A stretch of 64,000 bases of DNA from Bdellovibrio sp. ZAP7 (lineage in GTDB: Bacteria; Bdellovibrionota; UBA1018; CAIMNF01), in contig CAMCGZ010000014.1 in assembly GCA_945874535.1 (NCBI GenBank), positions 1-64,000 of the forward strand, in the 5' to 3' direction. This document shows positions 7,930 through 16,935 of the stretch, piece by piece. The stretch's first letter is position 1. Each line of letters begins with the position of its first letter. The position numbers were made by a program, and so were the translations under genes. A model generated the notes under the pieces. That model did not search any database. It was not told the DNA's origin and saw only the letters and a program-made list of their open reading frames with translations.

Positions 7930-9252
7930 ATGGAAAACAAAATCACTTTGCAAAAAGACGGTCGGACACGTGAAAGTGTTCTCGAGGAATTGAAACAGCT
8001 TCACCAGCAGGACACGAAGTGGCACGAGGGTCGCGCCTTCAGTCTCGTTTATCATGAGAGTGACGAGCACACCGAATTCTTGAAACAGGTGTACACCATG
8101 TATTTCCATGAGAATGGCCTGAATCCCGGCGCGTTTCCTTCGATCCGCAAGTACGAGGCGGAAGTGGTGTCCATGGCCGCTCGTCTGCTCGGCGGGAGTG
8201 ACCGGGCTGCCGGAACCATGACCTCGGGGGGCTCCGAGAGTATCATGATGGCCATCAAGACCCATCGCGATTGGGCGTTCGCCACCAAAGGAATCCGTAA
8301 TCCAGAGATGATCGCACCCCTGACGGTGCATCCTGCCTTCGATAAAGCCGCTCATTATTTCGGTGTGAAGTTGATCAAAGCCGGATTGGATTCCGGACAG
8401 CGTGTGGACCTTGAGCAAGTGAAATCACTGATCCGCCCTGAGACCATTCTCCTGGTGGGCTCCGCTCCTCAATATCCCCATGGGGTGATGGATCCGATCG
8501 CTGCATTGGCCGCTCTTGCTCATGACCATGGAATCGGCATGCACGTGGACGCCTGTGTGGGGGGCTTCATGCTCCCGTTCCTGAAGAAACTCGGTGTCGA
8601 GGTTCCGCCCTTCGATTTCTCGGTGGAGGGGGTGACCTCCATGTCGGCTGATTTACACAAGTATGGTTTTGCTGCCAAAGGCGCGTCGATTGTTCTGTAT
8701 CGCGATCAGGAGCTGAGAAGGTTCCAGTTTTTTGTGAGCAAGGATTGGCCGGGCGGACTTTTCGCTTCACCATCGGTCACAGGAACCCGTCCCGCTGGAT
8801 CCATTGCTGCCGCATGGGCAACCCTGAGCACTCTGGGTGAAGACGGGTACCTTCGCATTTACCGGGATCTTCTCGAAACCATGAAGCGCTATCGTGCTGG
8901 GGTTGAAAAGGCCGGATTTCGCATTGTGGGTGATCCGGTGGGGACCGTGTTGTCTTACGAGTCCCCTTCAGTCAATATCCACGTGATTGCCGATTTGATG
9001 GAAAAACGAGGCTGGTTTGTGGACCGTCAGATGAATCCTGATTCCATTCATCTGACCATCACTCCCGCAAATGCTCCGGTGGTCGACCGCTATTGCAGTG
9101 ACTTGGCCGAAAGCGCCGAATACGCCCGGACGCATCCCGAACTGGGTGGCGAAGGAATGGCTGCCATGTATGGGATGGTGGCAAAATTGCCGGACCCGAC
9201 ACAGATCCACCAATTCCTCTATCATTACATGGATCAACGCTACCAGACCTGA
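7930..9252 (+). CDS. PLP-dependent lyase/decarboxylase, sphingosine-1-phosphate lyase type
   Basis: 440 residues of the group II decarboxylase fold. Visible marks are GTMTSGGSESIMMAIK (cofactor phosphate site), HPAFDKAAHYFG, HVDACVGGFMLPF and the PLP lysine in SADLHKYGFAAKG. The DACVGGF and HKYGFAAKG blocks are those of sphingosine-1-phosphate lyases rather than glutamate decarboxylases. The N-terminal membrane anchor of eukaryotic enzymes is absent, so it should be cytosolic or host/prey-acting. A long-chain base phosphate is a plausible substrate. Other bacterial members act on amino acids. Confidence 0.75.
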   Translation: MENKITLQKDGRTRESVLEELKQLHQQDTKWHEGRAFSLVYHESDEHTEFLKQVYTMYFHENGLNPGAFPSIRKYEAEVVSMAARLLGGSDRAAGTMTSGGSESIMMAIKTHRDWAFATKGIRNPEMIAPLTVHPAFDKAAHYFGVKLIKAGLDSGQRVDLEQVKSLIRPETILLVGSAPQYPHGVMDPIAALAALAHDHGIGMHVDACVGGFMLPFLKKLGVEVPPFDFSVEGVTSMSADLHKYGFAAKGASIVLYRDQELRRFQFFVSKDWPGGLFASPSVTGTRPAGSIAAAWATLSTLGEDGYLRIYRDLLETMKRYRAGVEKAGFRIVGDPVGTVLSYESPSVNIHVIADLMEKRGWFVDRQMNPDSIHLTITPANAPVVDRYCSDLAESAEYARTHPELGGEGMAAMYGMVAKLPDPTQIHQFLYHYMDQRYQT

Positions 9253-9269
9253 TCCGGATTCCGCCCGGG

Positions 9270-9298
9270 CTTGACTTCGATCTCTGCGTGTCCATTAA
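9270..9298 (+). promoter_or_regulatory. Heat-shock (sigma-32-like) promoter candidate for clpB
   Basis: CTTGAC at 9270-9275 is separated by 15 bases from TCCATTAA at 9291-9298. This compares well with the sigma-32 pattern CTTGAAA / CCCCATNT. It lies 17 bases before the clpB start codon, which has a GGAGG ribosome site at 9305-9309. The untranslated leader would be very short. The position in front of a classic heat-shock gene supports the reading. Confidence 0.45.
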
Positions 9299-9315
9299 CA
9301 AAGCGGAGGGACGAT

Positions 9316-11904
9316 ATGAGCCAGAAATTCACGACTTCAATGATGAATGCACTGCAGGCCGCCCAAAGTGAGGCACACCAGCGGGAGCATCAGCAGTTGA
9401 CGGCCGAACATGTCCTCTTTGCACTCATTGCTGGTGAAGGGGAGGATGAGCAAGCTCTGCCACGTCTTCTGGAGTTGGCCGGTGTCACCTTGCCTGCCAT
9501 GAAGGCAGCGCTTGAGACCCGCCTCAAAGGGATCCCCAAGGTTCTGACCTCGACAGGTCAGCTTTATCCAACCCCTGAACTTCAAAAGCTCCTGGCCCTC
9601 ACCGAAGGGGAGGCCAAGAAGTGGGGTGACGAGTATATCGCTCCCGAACATTTCATTCTCGCGCATTTTCAAGGAAGTGTCTCGGCCTTCGAATCAGCAC
9701 GCATCATCCGGGATCTGGGTCTGAAAGAGTCCCGATTCCGGGATGTCCTGAAGCAGGTCCGCGGAAACTCGCGCATCCAGGACGAGAATCCCGAGGGTAA
9801 AATGAACGTCCTGAAAAAATACTGCAGGGATCTGACCGCTTTGGCACGTGATCAAAAACTGGATCCTGTGATCGGTCGGGACGAGGAGATCCGTCGGGTG
9901 ATGCAAGTCCTTTCCCGGCGGACCAAGAACAACCCGGTACTCATCGGTGAACCGGGAGTCGGGAAGACAGCCATCGCAGAGGGCCTCGCTCTCCGCATTT
10001 CGACGGGTGATATTCCGGAGAGTTTGAAGGAAAAAAGGATCCTCGTGCTCGATCTCGGGGCTCTGATCGCCGGGGCCAAATTCAGAGGGGAATTCGAGGA
10101 GCGTCTGAAGGGTGTGTTGAAGGAGGTCACCGGCGCAAAAGGAGAGATCATCCTTTTTATCGATGAGATTCACACTCTGGTAGGGGCGGGCGCAACCGAG
10201 GGGGCCATGGATGCTGCCAATCTCCTGAAACCAGCCCTATCGAGGGGAGAACTCCACTGCATCGGAGCCACCACGCTCGATGAGTATCGCAAGTACATTG
10301 AGAAGGACGCAGCACTCGAGCGCCGATTCCAACCCATTCAGGTGGAAGAACCGTCCGTAGAAGCCACGGTCTCGATCTTGAGGGGGCTTCGTGAGCGCTA
10401 CGAGGTTCATCACGGGGTCACCATCCGTGACGCCGCCTTGGTCGCCGCAGCGACACTCTCCCACCGTTACATCACCGACCGGTTTCTTCCCGATAAAGCG
10501 ATCGACTTGGTGGATGAAGCCGGGTCAAAAACCCGGATCGAGTTGGACTCGAGACCCGAAAAGATCGATCAAATCGAGCGGAGACAGATTCAGCTCGAGG
10601 TAGAACGACAAGCGTTGAAGAAAGAGCCCGACCCGGCATCGAAAAACCGTCTGGACACTGTAGAAAAGGAGCTCGCCCAGCTGAAAGAAGAGTCCCAGGG
10701 TTTGAAAGCCGTTTGGGAGAGCGAGAAGAAGATCGTCGATCAGGTGAAGCAACTCAAGGAGCAGATCGAGCAGACCAAGCTCGCTTCAGAATCAGCCGAG
10801 CGCAGGGGAGAACTCGAAAAGGCCGCAGAGCTCCGCTATGGAAAACTCACCGCTCTCCAGAAGGAGTTCGAAGAAGCCACACGCGGGGATGGCGGGCGGA
10901 AATCCGGCACTCTTTTGCGGCAGGAGGTGACCGAAGAGGACATCGCCGAAATCGTGTCGAAGCGAACGGGAGTCCCAGTAGCCCGGATGGTCGAAAGTGA
11001 GGGGGTCAAACTCGTTCAAATGGAAGATCGCCTAGCCGGTCGGGTGGTGGGCCAGAAGTCGGCACTCGCTGCTGTGGCCAATGCGGTGAGGCGTTCGCGC
11101 GCCGGATTGCGTGAACCCCATCGCCCGATCGGGAGCTTTTTGTTTCTCGGGCCGACCGGGGTCGGTAAGACTGAAACCGCGAAGGCTCTGGCTGAATTCC
11201 TGTTCGACAGTGAGAGCGCGATGATCCGGGTGGACATGAGCGAGTACATGGAGAAACATTCGGTGGCTCGCTTGATTGGAGCCCCTCCGGGCTATGTCGG
11301 ATACGAAGAAGGGGGGACGCTGACCGAGTCGGTACGTCGGAAGCCCTACTCCGTGATTCTGCTCGATGAGATCGAGAAAGCCCATCCGGATGTTTTCAAT
11401 GTTTTTCTCCAGGTTCTCGACGATGGTCGGATCACGGATGGTCAGGGTCGGACCGTGAACTTCAGTAATACCCTCATCATCATGACCTCCAATCTCGGCA
11501 GCCAGATCATTCTCGGAGAGAAAAATCCTGTCATTCGTGACTCCAAGATCCAGGAAGCCATCCGGGCTCACTTGAAGCCGGAATTTGTGAATCGGATCGA
11601 TGAAATGGTGATCTTCGATCAGCTCGGACGTGAGGACCTTGCGCACATCCTCGGTCTCTATCTCTCCCGGCTCAATGCCCAACTCAAGGAGAGGGATCTT
11701 AGTCTCGAACTGACCGGAGCTGCCGAAGGCCGATTGCTCGAAGAGGGGTATGATCCCGATTTCGGTGCCCGTCCGATGAAGCGGGTATTCCAGAGAAGGA
11801 TTCAGGACAAGCTGGCGCTCGAAATGCTGCGGGGCGGGTTTCAGGCGGGGCAGATCATCCGGATGGATTTCGACTCCAAGAGGGAGGAGTTTTATCTGGC
11901 TTGA
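9316..11904 (+). CDS. clpB: ClpB disaggregase
   Basis: 862 residues from the ATG at 9316, chosen for its GGAGG ribosome site; an upstream TTG at 9271 lacks one. Domains in order: N-domain ([20 protein letters not shown]), first AAA with GEPGVGKT near residue 212 and a [10 protein letters not shown] Walker B, a coiled M-domain (roughly 410-520), and second AAA with GPTGVGKT near 613, LLDEIEKAH and the GYVGYEEGG pore loop. The length is normal for ClpB. It resolubilises aggregated proteins with DnaK. The end overlaps the convergent FAD oxidase gene by 13 bases. Confidence 0.97.
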   Translation: MSQKFTTSMMNALQAAQSEAHQREHQQLTAEHVLFALIAGEGEDEQALPRLLELAGVTLPAMKAALETRLKGIPKVLTSTGQLYPTPELQKLLALTEGEAKKWGDEYIAPEHFILAHFQGSVSAFESARIIRDLGLKESRFRDVLKQVRGNSRIQDENPEGKMNVLKKYCRDLTALARDQKLDPVIGRDEEIRRVMQVLSRRTKNNPVLIGEPGVGKTAIAEGLALRISTGDIPESLKEKRILVLDLGALIAGAKFRGEFEERLKGVLKEVTGAKGEIILFIDEIHTLVGAGATEGAMDAANLLKPALSRGELHCIGATTLDEYRKYIEKDAALERRFQPIQVEEPSVEATVSILRGLRERYEVHHGVTIRDAALVAAATLSHRYITDRFLPDKAIDLVDEAGSKTRIELDSRPEKIDQIERRQIQLEVERQALKKEPDPASKNRLDTVEKELAQLKEESQGLKAVWESEKKIVDQVKQLKEQIEQTKLASESAERRGELEKAAELRYGKLTALQKEFEEATRGDGGRKSGTLLRQEVTEEDIAEIVSKRTGVPVARMVESEGVKLVQMEDRLAGRVVGQKSALAAVANAVRRSRAGLREPHRPIGSFLFLGPTGVGKTETAKALAEFLFDSESAMIRVDMSEYMEKHSVARLIGAPPGYVGYEEGGTLTESVRRKPYSVILLDEIEKAHPDVFNVFLQVLDDGRITDGQGRTVNFSNTLIIMTSNLGSQIILGEKNPVIRDSKIQEAIRAHLKPEFVNRIDEMVIFDQLGREDLAHILGLYLSRLNAQLKERDLSLELTGAAEGRLLEEGYDPDFGARPMKRVFQRRIQDKLALEMLRGGFQAGQIIRMDFDSKREEFYLA

Positions 11905-13292
11905 TCGAAGATCTTCCCGGGATTCAGCAATCCGAGGGGATCGAACCCCTGCTTGATTCCGCGCATGAGCTCGATTTCGGCCTGACTCCTCGAAAACCCG
12001 ATCGCATGCTTTTTCAGAAGACCGATTCCGTGTTCGGCTGAAATCGATCCCCCGTATTTTTCCAGTGTGCGGAACAGTTGAAAATCGGAATTCTTGGCCG
12101 TTTCACGGAAGACATCGGCAGTCATGTCACCTGGCTTCCTGATGAAAATGTGCAGATTACCGTCCCCGATGTGCCCGAAGAAGAACACTTGGAATCCCGG
12201 AAGTGTGGATGCATAGCGCTCCTCGATTTCCGTGTAAAACTCACCTAAAGTGCGGACCGGGACTGAGACATCCTCTTGATGAACCAGGTGTCCTGTCAGG
12301 ATCGCTTCCGCCACCCCCTCGCGGTAATGCCAGAGTCGCTTTTTCTCGGCATCATTCCGGGCCATGATTCCATCGAGCGCAAGCCCACTCTCGAAGATTC
12401 CGTTCAATCCATCCTCCGACTCGCTGTCGGGGGTATTCTCCAGCTCCATCAAAGCGTACACCTTGGCCGGAGAGCTGACGGGTAGGGGGTCTCCCGAGAG
12501 GGCCAGCACCTCGGTGAGTGAAGCGTGGTCGAGGCATTCGAACGCACTCAGGCCCGGAAACCGGGCTCGGGCGTAGTCGAAGAGTCCGAGCAGTTGTTTG
12601 AAGTCTTCGAGGGCGAAGAAGAATAAAGATGTGGTCTTCGGAAGGGGACAGAGTTTGAGTGTGGCCTCTGTGATCACTCCGAGTGTGCCCTCGCTCCCGG
12701 TCAGTAGCTGCCTGAAGTCGTATCCGGTATTGTTTTTCTCAAGATCCCGGTTGAAGCGATGGACCGTGCCATCCATCGAGACTGCAGTCAGGCCGAGGAC
12801 CCAGTTCCGGGTATTCCCGTAACGGATCACCCGGATTCCACCGGCATTGGTGGCGATGTTTCCTCCAACGGTGGACGATCCTTTGGATGCGAAATCGACA
12901 GGCCAGGTGAGCCCGTGGGGGGAACAGTGCTCGTGCACCGCCTGAGTGATGGCGCCAGCCTCCACCTGGAGGGTCAGTGAGCCGGTGTGAATCTCACCGA
13001 TACGGCTCATTTGAGCAGTCGATAGGATCACCTCACCCCGGGTGGCTACAGCTCCACCCGAAAGACCGGTTCTCCCACCCGAAGGAACCACCGGGATACG
13101 ATGCTGTTGAGCCAGTGAAAGAACCTTTGAAACTTCATCGGTACTTCTGGGAAAAATAACCGCGGAAGCGTTCGGTGTGAGAGTGCGACTCCAGTCTTGA
13201 GCGTAGTACTCACACTCGCTCGCATCACGAGTGAATCGTGAGGTGGGAAGTTGTGATGCGAGCTCAGTCAAGAAACTGTCGATTTTTTCCAT
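11892..13292 (-). CDS. FAD-linked 2-hydroxyacid oxidase/dehydrogenase (GlcD/D2HGDH-like)
   Basis: 466 residues. The PCMH-type FAD domain appears as VPVVPSGGRTGLSGGAV (about residue 69) and GGNIATNAGG. The C-terminal vanillyl-alcohol-oxidase-type lobe has HIGDGNLHIFI, ISAEHGIGLLKK and a DPLGLLNPGKIF end. This architecture is shared by D-lactate, glycolate (GlcD) and D-2-hydroxyglutarate dehydrogenases. The substrate cannot be set from sequence alone. No GlcE/GlcF partners are adjacent, which favours a single-subunit D-lactate or D-2-hydroxyglutarate enzyme. Confidence 0.85.
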   Translation of the reverse strand: MEKIDSFLTELASQLPTSRFTRDASECEYYAQDWSRTLTPNASAVIFPRSTDEVSKVLSLAQQHRIPVVPSGGRTGLSGGAVATRGEVILSTAQMSRIGEIHTGSLTLQVEAGAITQAVHEHCSPHGLTWPVDFASKGSSTVGGNIATNAGGIRVIRYGNTRNWVLGLTAVSMDGTVHRFNRDLEKNNTGYDFRQLLTGSEGTLGVITEATLKLCPLPKTTSLFFFALEDFKQLLGLFDYARARFPGLSAFECLDHASLTEVLALSGDPLPVSSPAKVYALMELENTPDSESEDGLNGIFESGLALDGIMARNDAEKKRLWHYREGVAEAILTGHLVHQEDVSVPVRTLGEFYTEIEERYASTLPGFQVFFFGHIGDGNLHIFIRKPGDMTADVFRETAKNSDFQLFRTLEKYGGSISAEHGIGLLKKHAIGFSRSQAEIELMRGIKQGFDPLGLLNPGKIFDQAR

Positions 13293-13549
13293 TGAGAACA
13301 GAATGCACTCGGCTTGGCAAGGGGGTCAAGGCGGTTTCCCGGTCAAGATCTAAATTTGCATTATTGAATAAATTTACGTAAACTTGGAAATGAAGCTTCG
13401 CACGATGTCGGATGTGACAACGCATCCAAAACAGCGAGTGAAGAGTTGTGGTCAACTAAACCTGGCATGGGGAATGCGAGGGAGAGTCTGCAAAACAGGA
13501 TCAACAGGGAAGTTGCAACGATTCTGGATGAGCAGCAAGGAGAAGGAAA

Positions 13550-13867
13550 ATGGAAATCACCGAAGTGAAGGTTTTTCCCGTGAACGAAGAGAAGCTGAAG
13601 GCTTACGTGACCATCGTTCTTGACCAATGTTTTGTGGTCAGGGATTTGAAGATCATCAATGGCGCCACAGGACTCTTTGTCGCGATGCCGAGTAAAAAGA
13701 GATCGGATGGATCCTACAAGGATGTAGCCCACCCTCTGAACAAGGCCACCCGGATGCACATGGAGAAGAAGATTCTCGAAGCTTATCTCGCCGAGATTAA
13801 GCGGGGCGTCGGACACTCTGGTATGCCTGAGGACGACGGATTCCAGGAACGCGCCGGGAACGAATAA
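13550..13867 (+). CDS. spoVG: SpoVG family regulator
   Basis: 105 residues opening with MEITEVKVFPVNEEKLKAYV and containing GLFVAMPSKKRSDGSYKDVAHP, the SpoVG hallmark. SpoVG is a small site-specific nucleic-acid-binding protein in Firmicutes and spirochaetes, and it also occurs in Bdellovibrio-like and other non-sporulating bacteria. An AAGGAGAAGG ribosome site precedes the ATG. The 257-base upstream region contains the palindrome TTTACGTAAA at 13371-13380, but no promoter I can call with confidence. Confidence 0.93.
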   Translation: MEITEVKVFPVNEEKLKAYVTIVLDQCFVVRDLKIINGATGLFVAMPSKKRSDGSYKDVAHPLNKATRMHMEKKILEAYLAEIKRGVGHSGMPEDDGFQERAGNE

Positions 13868-13961
13868 GTTTTATCAGTTTTCAGGTTTTTACTACCCGAG
13901 TCATTCTTGCGTGACCGATTTTGCTGTGTTAGCACTAGATCATCCGCAATCGTTATTCTGT

Positions 13962-14036
13962 TGGGGTGTCGGCAAGTGGTAAGCTAGCGGATTTTGATTC
14001 CGCCATTCCTAGGTTCGAATCCTAGCACCCCAACCA
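13962..14036 (+). tRNA. tRNA-Gln(TTG)
   Basis: A cloverleaf with acceptor TGGGGTG/CACCCCA, anticodon stem GCGGA/TCCGC around TTTTGAT (anticodon TTG, glutamine), T arm CTAGGTTCGAATCCTAG and an encoded CCA at 14034-14036. The T1-A72 weak first pair is the usual tRNA-Gln feature. Confidence 0.96.
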
Positions 14037-14077
14037 TTTTCTTTTTCAAATTCCGTAATATCTCAATGGAGTGAGTT

Positions 14078-14572
14078 TTGAAAGTGATCTACTCGTTTAC
14101 CTTGGCTGTTCTGATGTTCTTTTCATTCGATGCGGGGGCTACTACCGGTGGGTGTGTGAACGTGAATAACGTTCCGAGTCCGACCAGTGCCACTTCGGCA
14201 GCTTTCCTTTTTTGTCAGACATCGGGCTTCAATGGTTCGGTACCTTGCAATGCCAATACCGGTGTGTGTACTTGGAATCCGGTCTTGTACCATCAGAACT
14301 ACTGCAACGGGTCGAATTTGGTTTCCGTTTTTGAGAGCAATTGTCCAAACGGTTATTCACAAGTTGTTTATCCATCCGGTGTACCGGTGAATCCGAAGTT
14401 CAAGTGTTGCAGGAAAGGTGGACCGACTCCCACTTCAACGCCCAGCCCGACTCCGACTTCCGGTGCAGGCAAGTGCTGCAATCCAGGTGGCAATCCCGTT
14501 CCTCCGATGACCGGATCCACAGATCAGTGTAAGGGTAGCTTGGCCAAGCCCATTGGTGGAATGCGGAGATAA
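14078..14572 (+). CDS. Secreted cysteine-rich protein with Pro/Thr linker
   Basis: 164 residues starting at a TTG behind a GGAG ribosome site. The signal peptide covers residues 1-21 (ending DAGA). The mature part has a Cys-rich domain with paired Cys (KCCRKG), then a PTPTSTPSPTPTS linker, then a second KCC motif and a further Cys. About 12 Cys suggest a disulfide-stabilised extracellular or surface protein. No family is recognised. A strong terminator follows. Confidence 0.65.
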   Translation: MKVIYSFTLAVLMFFSFDAGATTGGCVNVNNVPSPTSATSAAFLFCQTSGFNGSVPCNANTGVCTWNPVLYHQNYCNGSNLVSVFESNCPNGYSQVVYPSGVPVNPKFKCCRKGGPTPTSTPSPTPTSGAGKCCNPGGNPVPPMTGSTDQCKGSLAKPIGGMRR

Positions 14573-14596
14573 ACTTCCCGTTCAAATAGCCATTTC

Positions 14597-14633
14597 AATT
14601 CGGGCTCTCTGGTTCAGGGAGCCCGAATTTTTT
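14597..14633. terminator. Shared terminator between convergent genes
   Basis: Stem arms AATTCGGGCTCTCTG and CAGGGAGCCCGAATT (one mismatch) followed by a TTTTTT run on the plus strand, and preceded by A-rich sequence for the minus strand. It ends the cysteine-rich gene at 14572 and touches the stop of the convergent membrane-protein gene at 14632. Confidence 0.85.
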
Positions 14634-15609
14634 ATCCTGCTTTTGGGTCGGTTCCGGTGTCTTTTTCTCTGACAACGAATGTGCCGGTATTCCGGATCGC
14701 CCGCTCGATCTTGTCGAGAGCGAGGTTCATGGCTTTGATTTCGGTGAGTCCCGGATCTCCCGAGCGGAGCGAGATCCTTGCCGATAGGTTCCCTTCCAGG
14801 AAGAGTCTGAGCTGGCGCCGGATGGCGTAAGAGGCCATGTAGGTTTTACGTGAAAACTTGGCTCCGGCGATGCATGAAGTGAGGGTCACGAGGATGGTGA
14901 ACGTCCACCCGATGTTTTCTGAAATGCTGAACTGAAAGTCAAAAAAGCTCGCTGCATTCACGGTCTTGATCTGGGTCATTTGCGAGGTCAAGATCACGAT
15001 TTTCGAGTTAGCATGCCAGAAGATCATCATGCAAAGTGCAGAATAGTAAGCGGCGAGGCCGCCTGCGATGACGGCAAACTGGACTTGGTCGAGGAGGTAG
15101 ACGCGGATTCCTTTGGGCCACAGAGATAGAAGCTTGGTCCTGAGGTCCTGATACCGTTCGGAATCTCCCTCTTGTTTTCGGATCGAAAGTAAGTGAATGA
15201 AGTCTTCGGCACTGTCCTGGAGCGGACCGAGTTGGCGGGGTTTCTGGAACTGGAGGGTCTCGGCGAATTGCTCGAGCTCTTTTCTGAACTTCGAGAAGTA
15301 GTGTTCTTGGGAGACACCGAAAATACCTGCAATGGCCGCATTGGCGAGGATTCCCATGAGAATCAGTGCAGGGAAGAATCCATCATAAGAAAAGGCCTCT
15401 CTCATGATGTCCGACCGGATCAGGTCGTTTTTCAACATGTGATTCGCTTCCATGAAGGCGATATCCATGCGGATCGTGTAGGCGGTCAGGAGCACCACTC
15501 CGACGAGGGCACTGAGTGAGAGCATTGCCAAGGTCAGAGCGAATCGAGCGTAAGCCTTGACCCGGTCATCCAGCTGGAGCCGGATTTCGCGGAGTGTTTT
15601 CAGCATCAT
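14632..15609 (-). CDS. Four-helix membrane protein with HAMP-like tail
   Basis: 325 residues. Hydrophobic segments lie near residues 24-45, 80-102, 175-200 and 233-255. A long cytoplasmic loop between helices 2 and 3 is rich in Glu/Arg. The tail after the last helix (RLFLEGNLSARISLRSGDPGLTEIKAMNLALDKIERAIRN) has the P/R-LR-GD-E spacing of a HAMP linker, but no kinase, cyclase or methyl-accepting domain follows. It may be a signalling adaptor or a truncated receptor. No close family is recognised. Confidence 0.55.
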   Translation of the reverse strand: MMLKTLREIRLQLDDRVKAYARFALTLAMLSLSALVGVVLLTAYTIRMDIAFMEANHMLKNDLIRSDIMREAFSYDGFFPALILMGILANAAIAGIFGVSQEHYFSKFRKELEQFAETLQFQKPRQLGPLQDSAEDFIHLLSIRKQEGDSERYQDLRTKLLSLWPKGIRVYLLDQVQFAVIAGGLAAYYSALCMMIFWHANSKIVILTSQMTQIKTVNAASFFDFQFSISENIGWTFTILVTLTSCIAGAKFSRKTYMASYAIRRQLRLFLEGNLSARISLRSGDPGLTEIKAMNLALDKIERAIRNTGTFVVREKDTGTDPKAG

Positions 15610-15682
15610 GATATTTCACAGTTTAGTCGATTCGATGAATCGAGTTAATGTGTCATCCATGACAGTTAGGAAGTTTCTGTCA

Positions 15683-16846
15683 TCAAGGCGTTTTTCCAGA
15701 AGCTCCTCTGCCCGGGAGGCGATCCAAGCTGTTGGCTGACGTCCGGAGCAGGTTCTGTCTGACTCGGCTGCTGGACCGGTGGTGGAGTTGGTCCGGGCTC
15801 AGGTCCGAGTCCACGGTCAGGACTCCTGTCTCGAGGTTGGATAGACGGTTTCCACGCATCCGGATTTTGGTACTGTGTACCCAGATACCGAGATCCCCTC
15901 CCTGCAGGGTGTTTCGTGTGATGCGGGCAGGTGAAGCAGAAGTGAGTGAAATGGCCGTGTTGGAGCTGTCCACGATGTTCTCGTCACATTCGATCGTATA
16001 GGGACGCAGGATGATCCGATCCGGAAGGACCAGAGGTGTGACATAGATCGCAGTGGATGACCAGATTCCCGAGTAACTGAATAGACCTTCGAATGCGTTG
16101 TTCTCGATTCGTGCGTCAATCGGTGAACTTCCACCATCTTGAAGGCCCCCGATCTGAATTCCATTTTGGTTCTGAATCATCGCACCGGAGCCCCGGATCC
16201 GGTTGTTTGAAATGATCAAGTTGAGTGAGGAGGATTTCTGGAGGTCGGAAATCGAGTTTTGGATGAAAATACCATTGCTCTCGAAGTCCTCGATGAGGTT
16301 TTCTTCGATGCGGATCAGTCCCTCTTTTCCGGGGCCTGTGCGACGGTGGATGTGAATGCCCGAAACCTCCCAATCGCTCCGTTGCTCGGAGTGCCGGATG
16401 CGGACAATGCGGTTCCGGATCAAAGTTCCCCTGCTGTTGATGAGTTGGATTCCGGTCAGTCCTGTGGCCCAGGGGTCATCCGCTCGGTTTCTTCCATCAA
16501 TCGAAAGGCCTTCGATCCGGACGTTCGAACCCACCGCTTGCAAAATCGGGTGGAGTGTAGAGTGGGGCAGTGTGGTCCAGGGATAGTCGGGAGCCTCGAG
16601 GGTGGCGCCGGGAGTTCCGACCAGGGTGAGCTTCCGGTTCACGATCCGGACAGCTTCCCTGCAAATGCCCCCGACCCGGAGCGTGTCCCCATCTTTGGCG
16701 CGATCAATGGCGAGTTGAAGGGGTGCCCCGCCGGAGCCACAGTCCACCTCATGGGTTCGGGCCAGCGCAGGGACTCCCGGGCCGGCAATTGAGGCAAAGA
16801 GTCCCAAGAGGCGTAGGGTGGGGACCAGGTGTAGTGGTTTAAGCAT
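15683..16846 (-). CDS. Secreted right-handed beta-helix protein
   Basis: 387 residues with a signal peptide ending near ALA-RT (residue 30). The LQLAIDRAKDGDTLRVGGIC start is the standard N-cap of pectate-lyase-like parallel beta-helices. Repeats of IRIEENLIEDFESNGIFIQN type with Asn ladders follow (ISNNRIRGSG, IENNAFEGL, ITRNTLQGG). Such proteins bind or cleave polysaccharides (NosD/poly-G lyase types). No lyase active site can be assigned by eye. An AAGGAG ribosome site precedes the ATG. Confidence 0.75.
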   Translation of the reverse strand: MLKPLHLVPTLRLLGLFASIAGPGVPALARTHEVDCGSGGAPLQLAIDRAKDGDTLRVGGICREAVRIVNRKLTLVGTPGATLEAPDYPWTTLPHSTLHPILQAVGSNVRIEGLSIDGRNRADDPWATGLTGIQLINSRGTLIRNRIVRIRHSEQRSDWEVSGIHIHRRTGPGKEGLIRIEENLIEDFESNGIFIQNSISDLQKSSSLNLIISNNRIRGSGAMIQNQNGIQIGGLQDGGSSPIDARIENNAFEGLFSYSGIWSSTAIYVTPLVLPDRIILRPYTIECDENIVDSSNTAISLTSASPARITRNTLQGGDLGIWVHSTKIRMRGNRLSNLETGVLTVDSDLSPDQLHHRSSSRVRQNLLRTSANSLDRLPGRGASGKTP

Positions 16847-16935
16847 TTGTAATCTCCTTGGATTTTAGTTCTCAGGATTGGATTCATCGCAAGGCTTGTG
16901 CCAGAGCATCAAAGGAGTTGCACCCTGAGTCAGGA

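Noticed and set aside
13293-13549. Small gene on the minus strand upstream of spoVG
   Set aside because: Candidate frames overlap spoVG antisense and lack a ribosome site or homology; the region reads as a 5' regulatory stretch.
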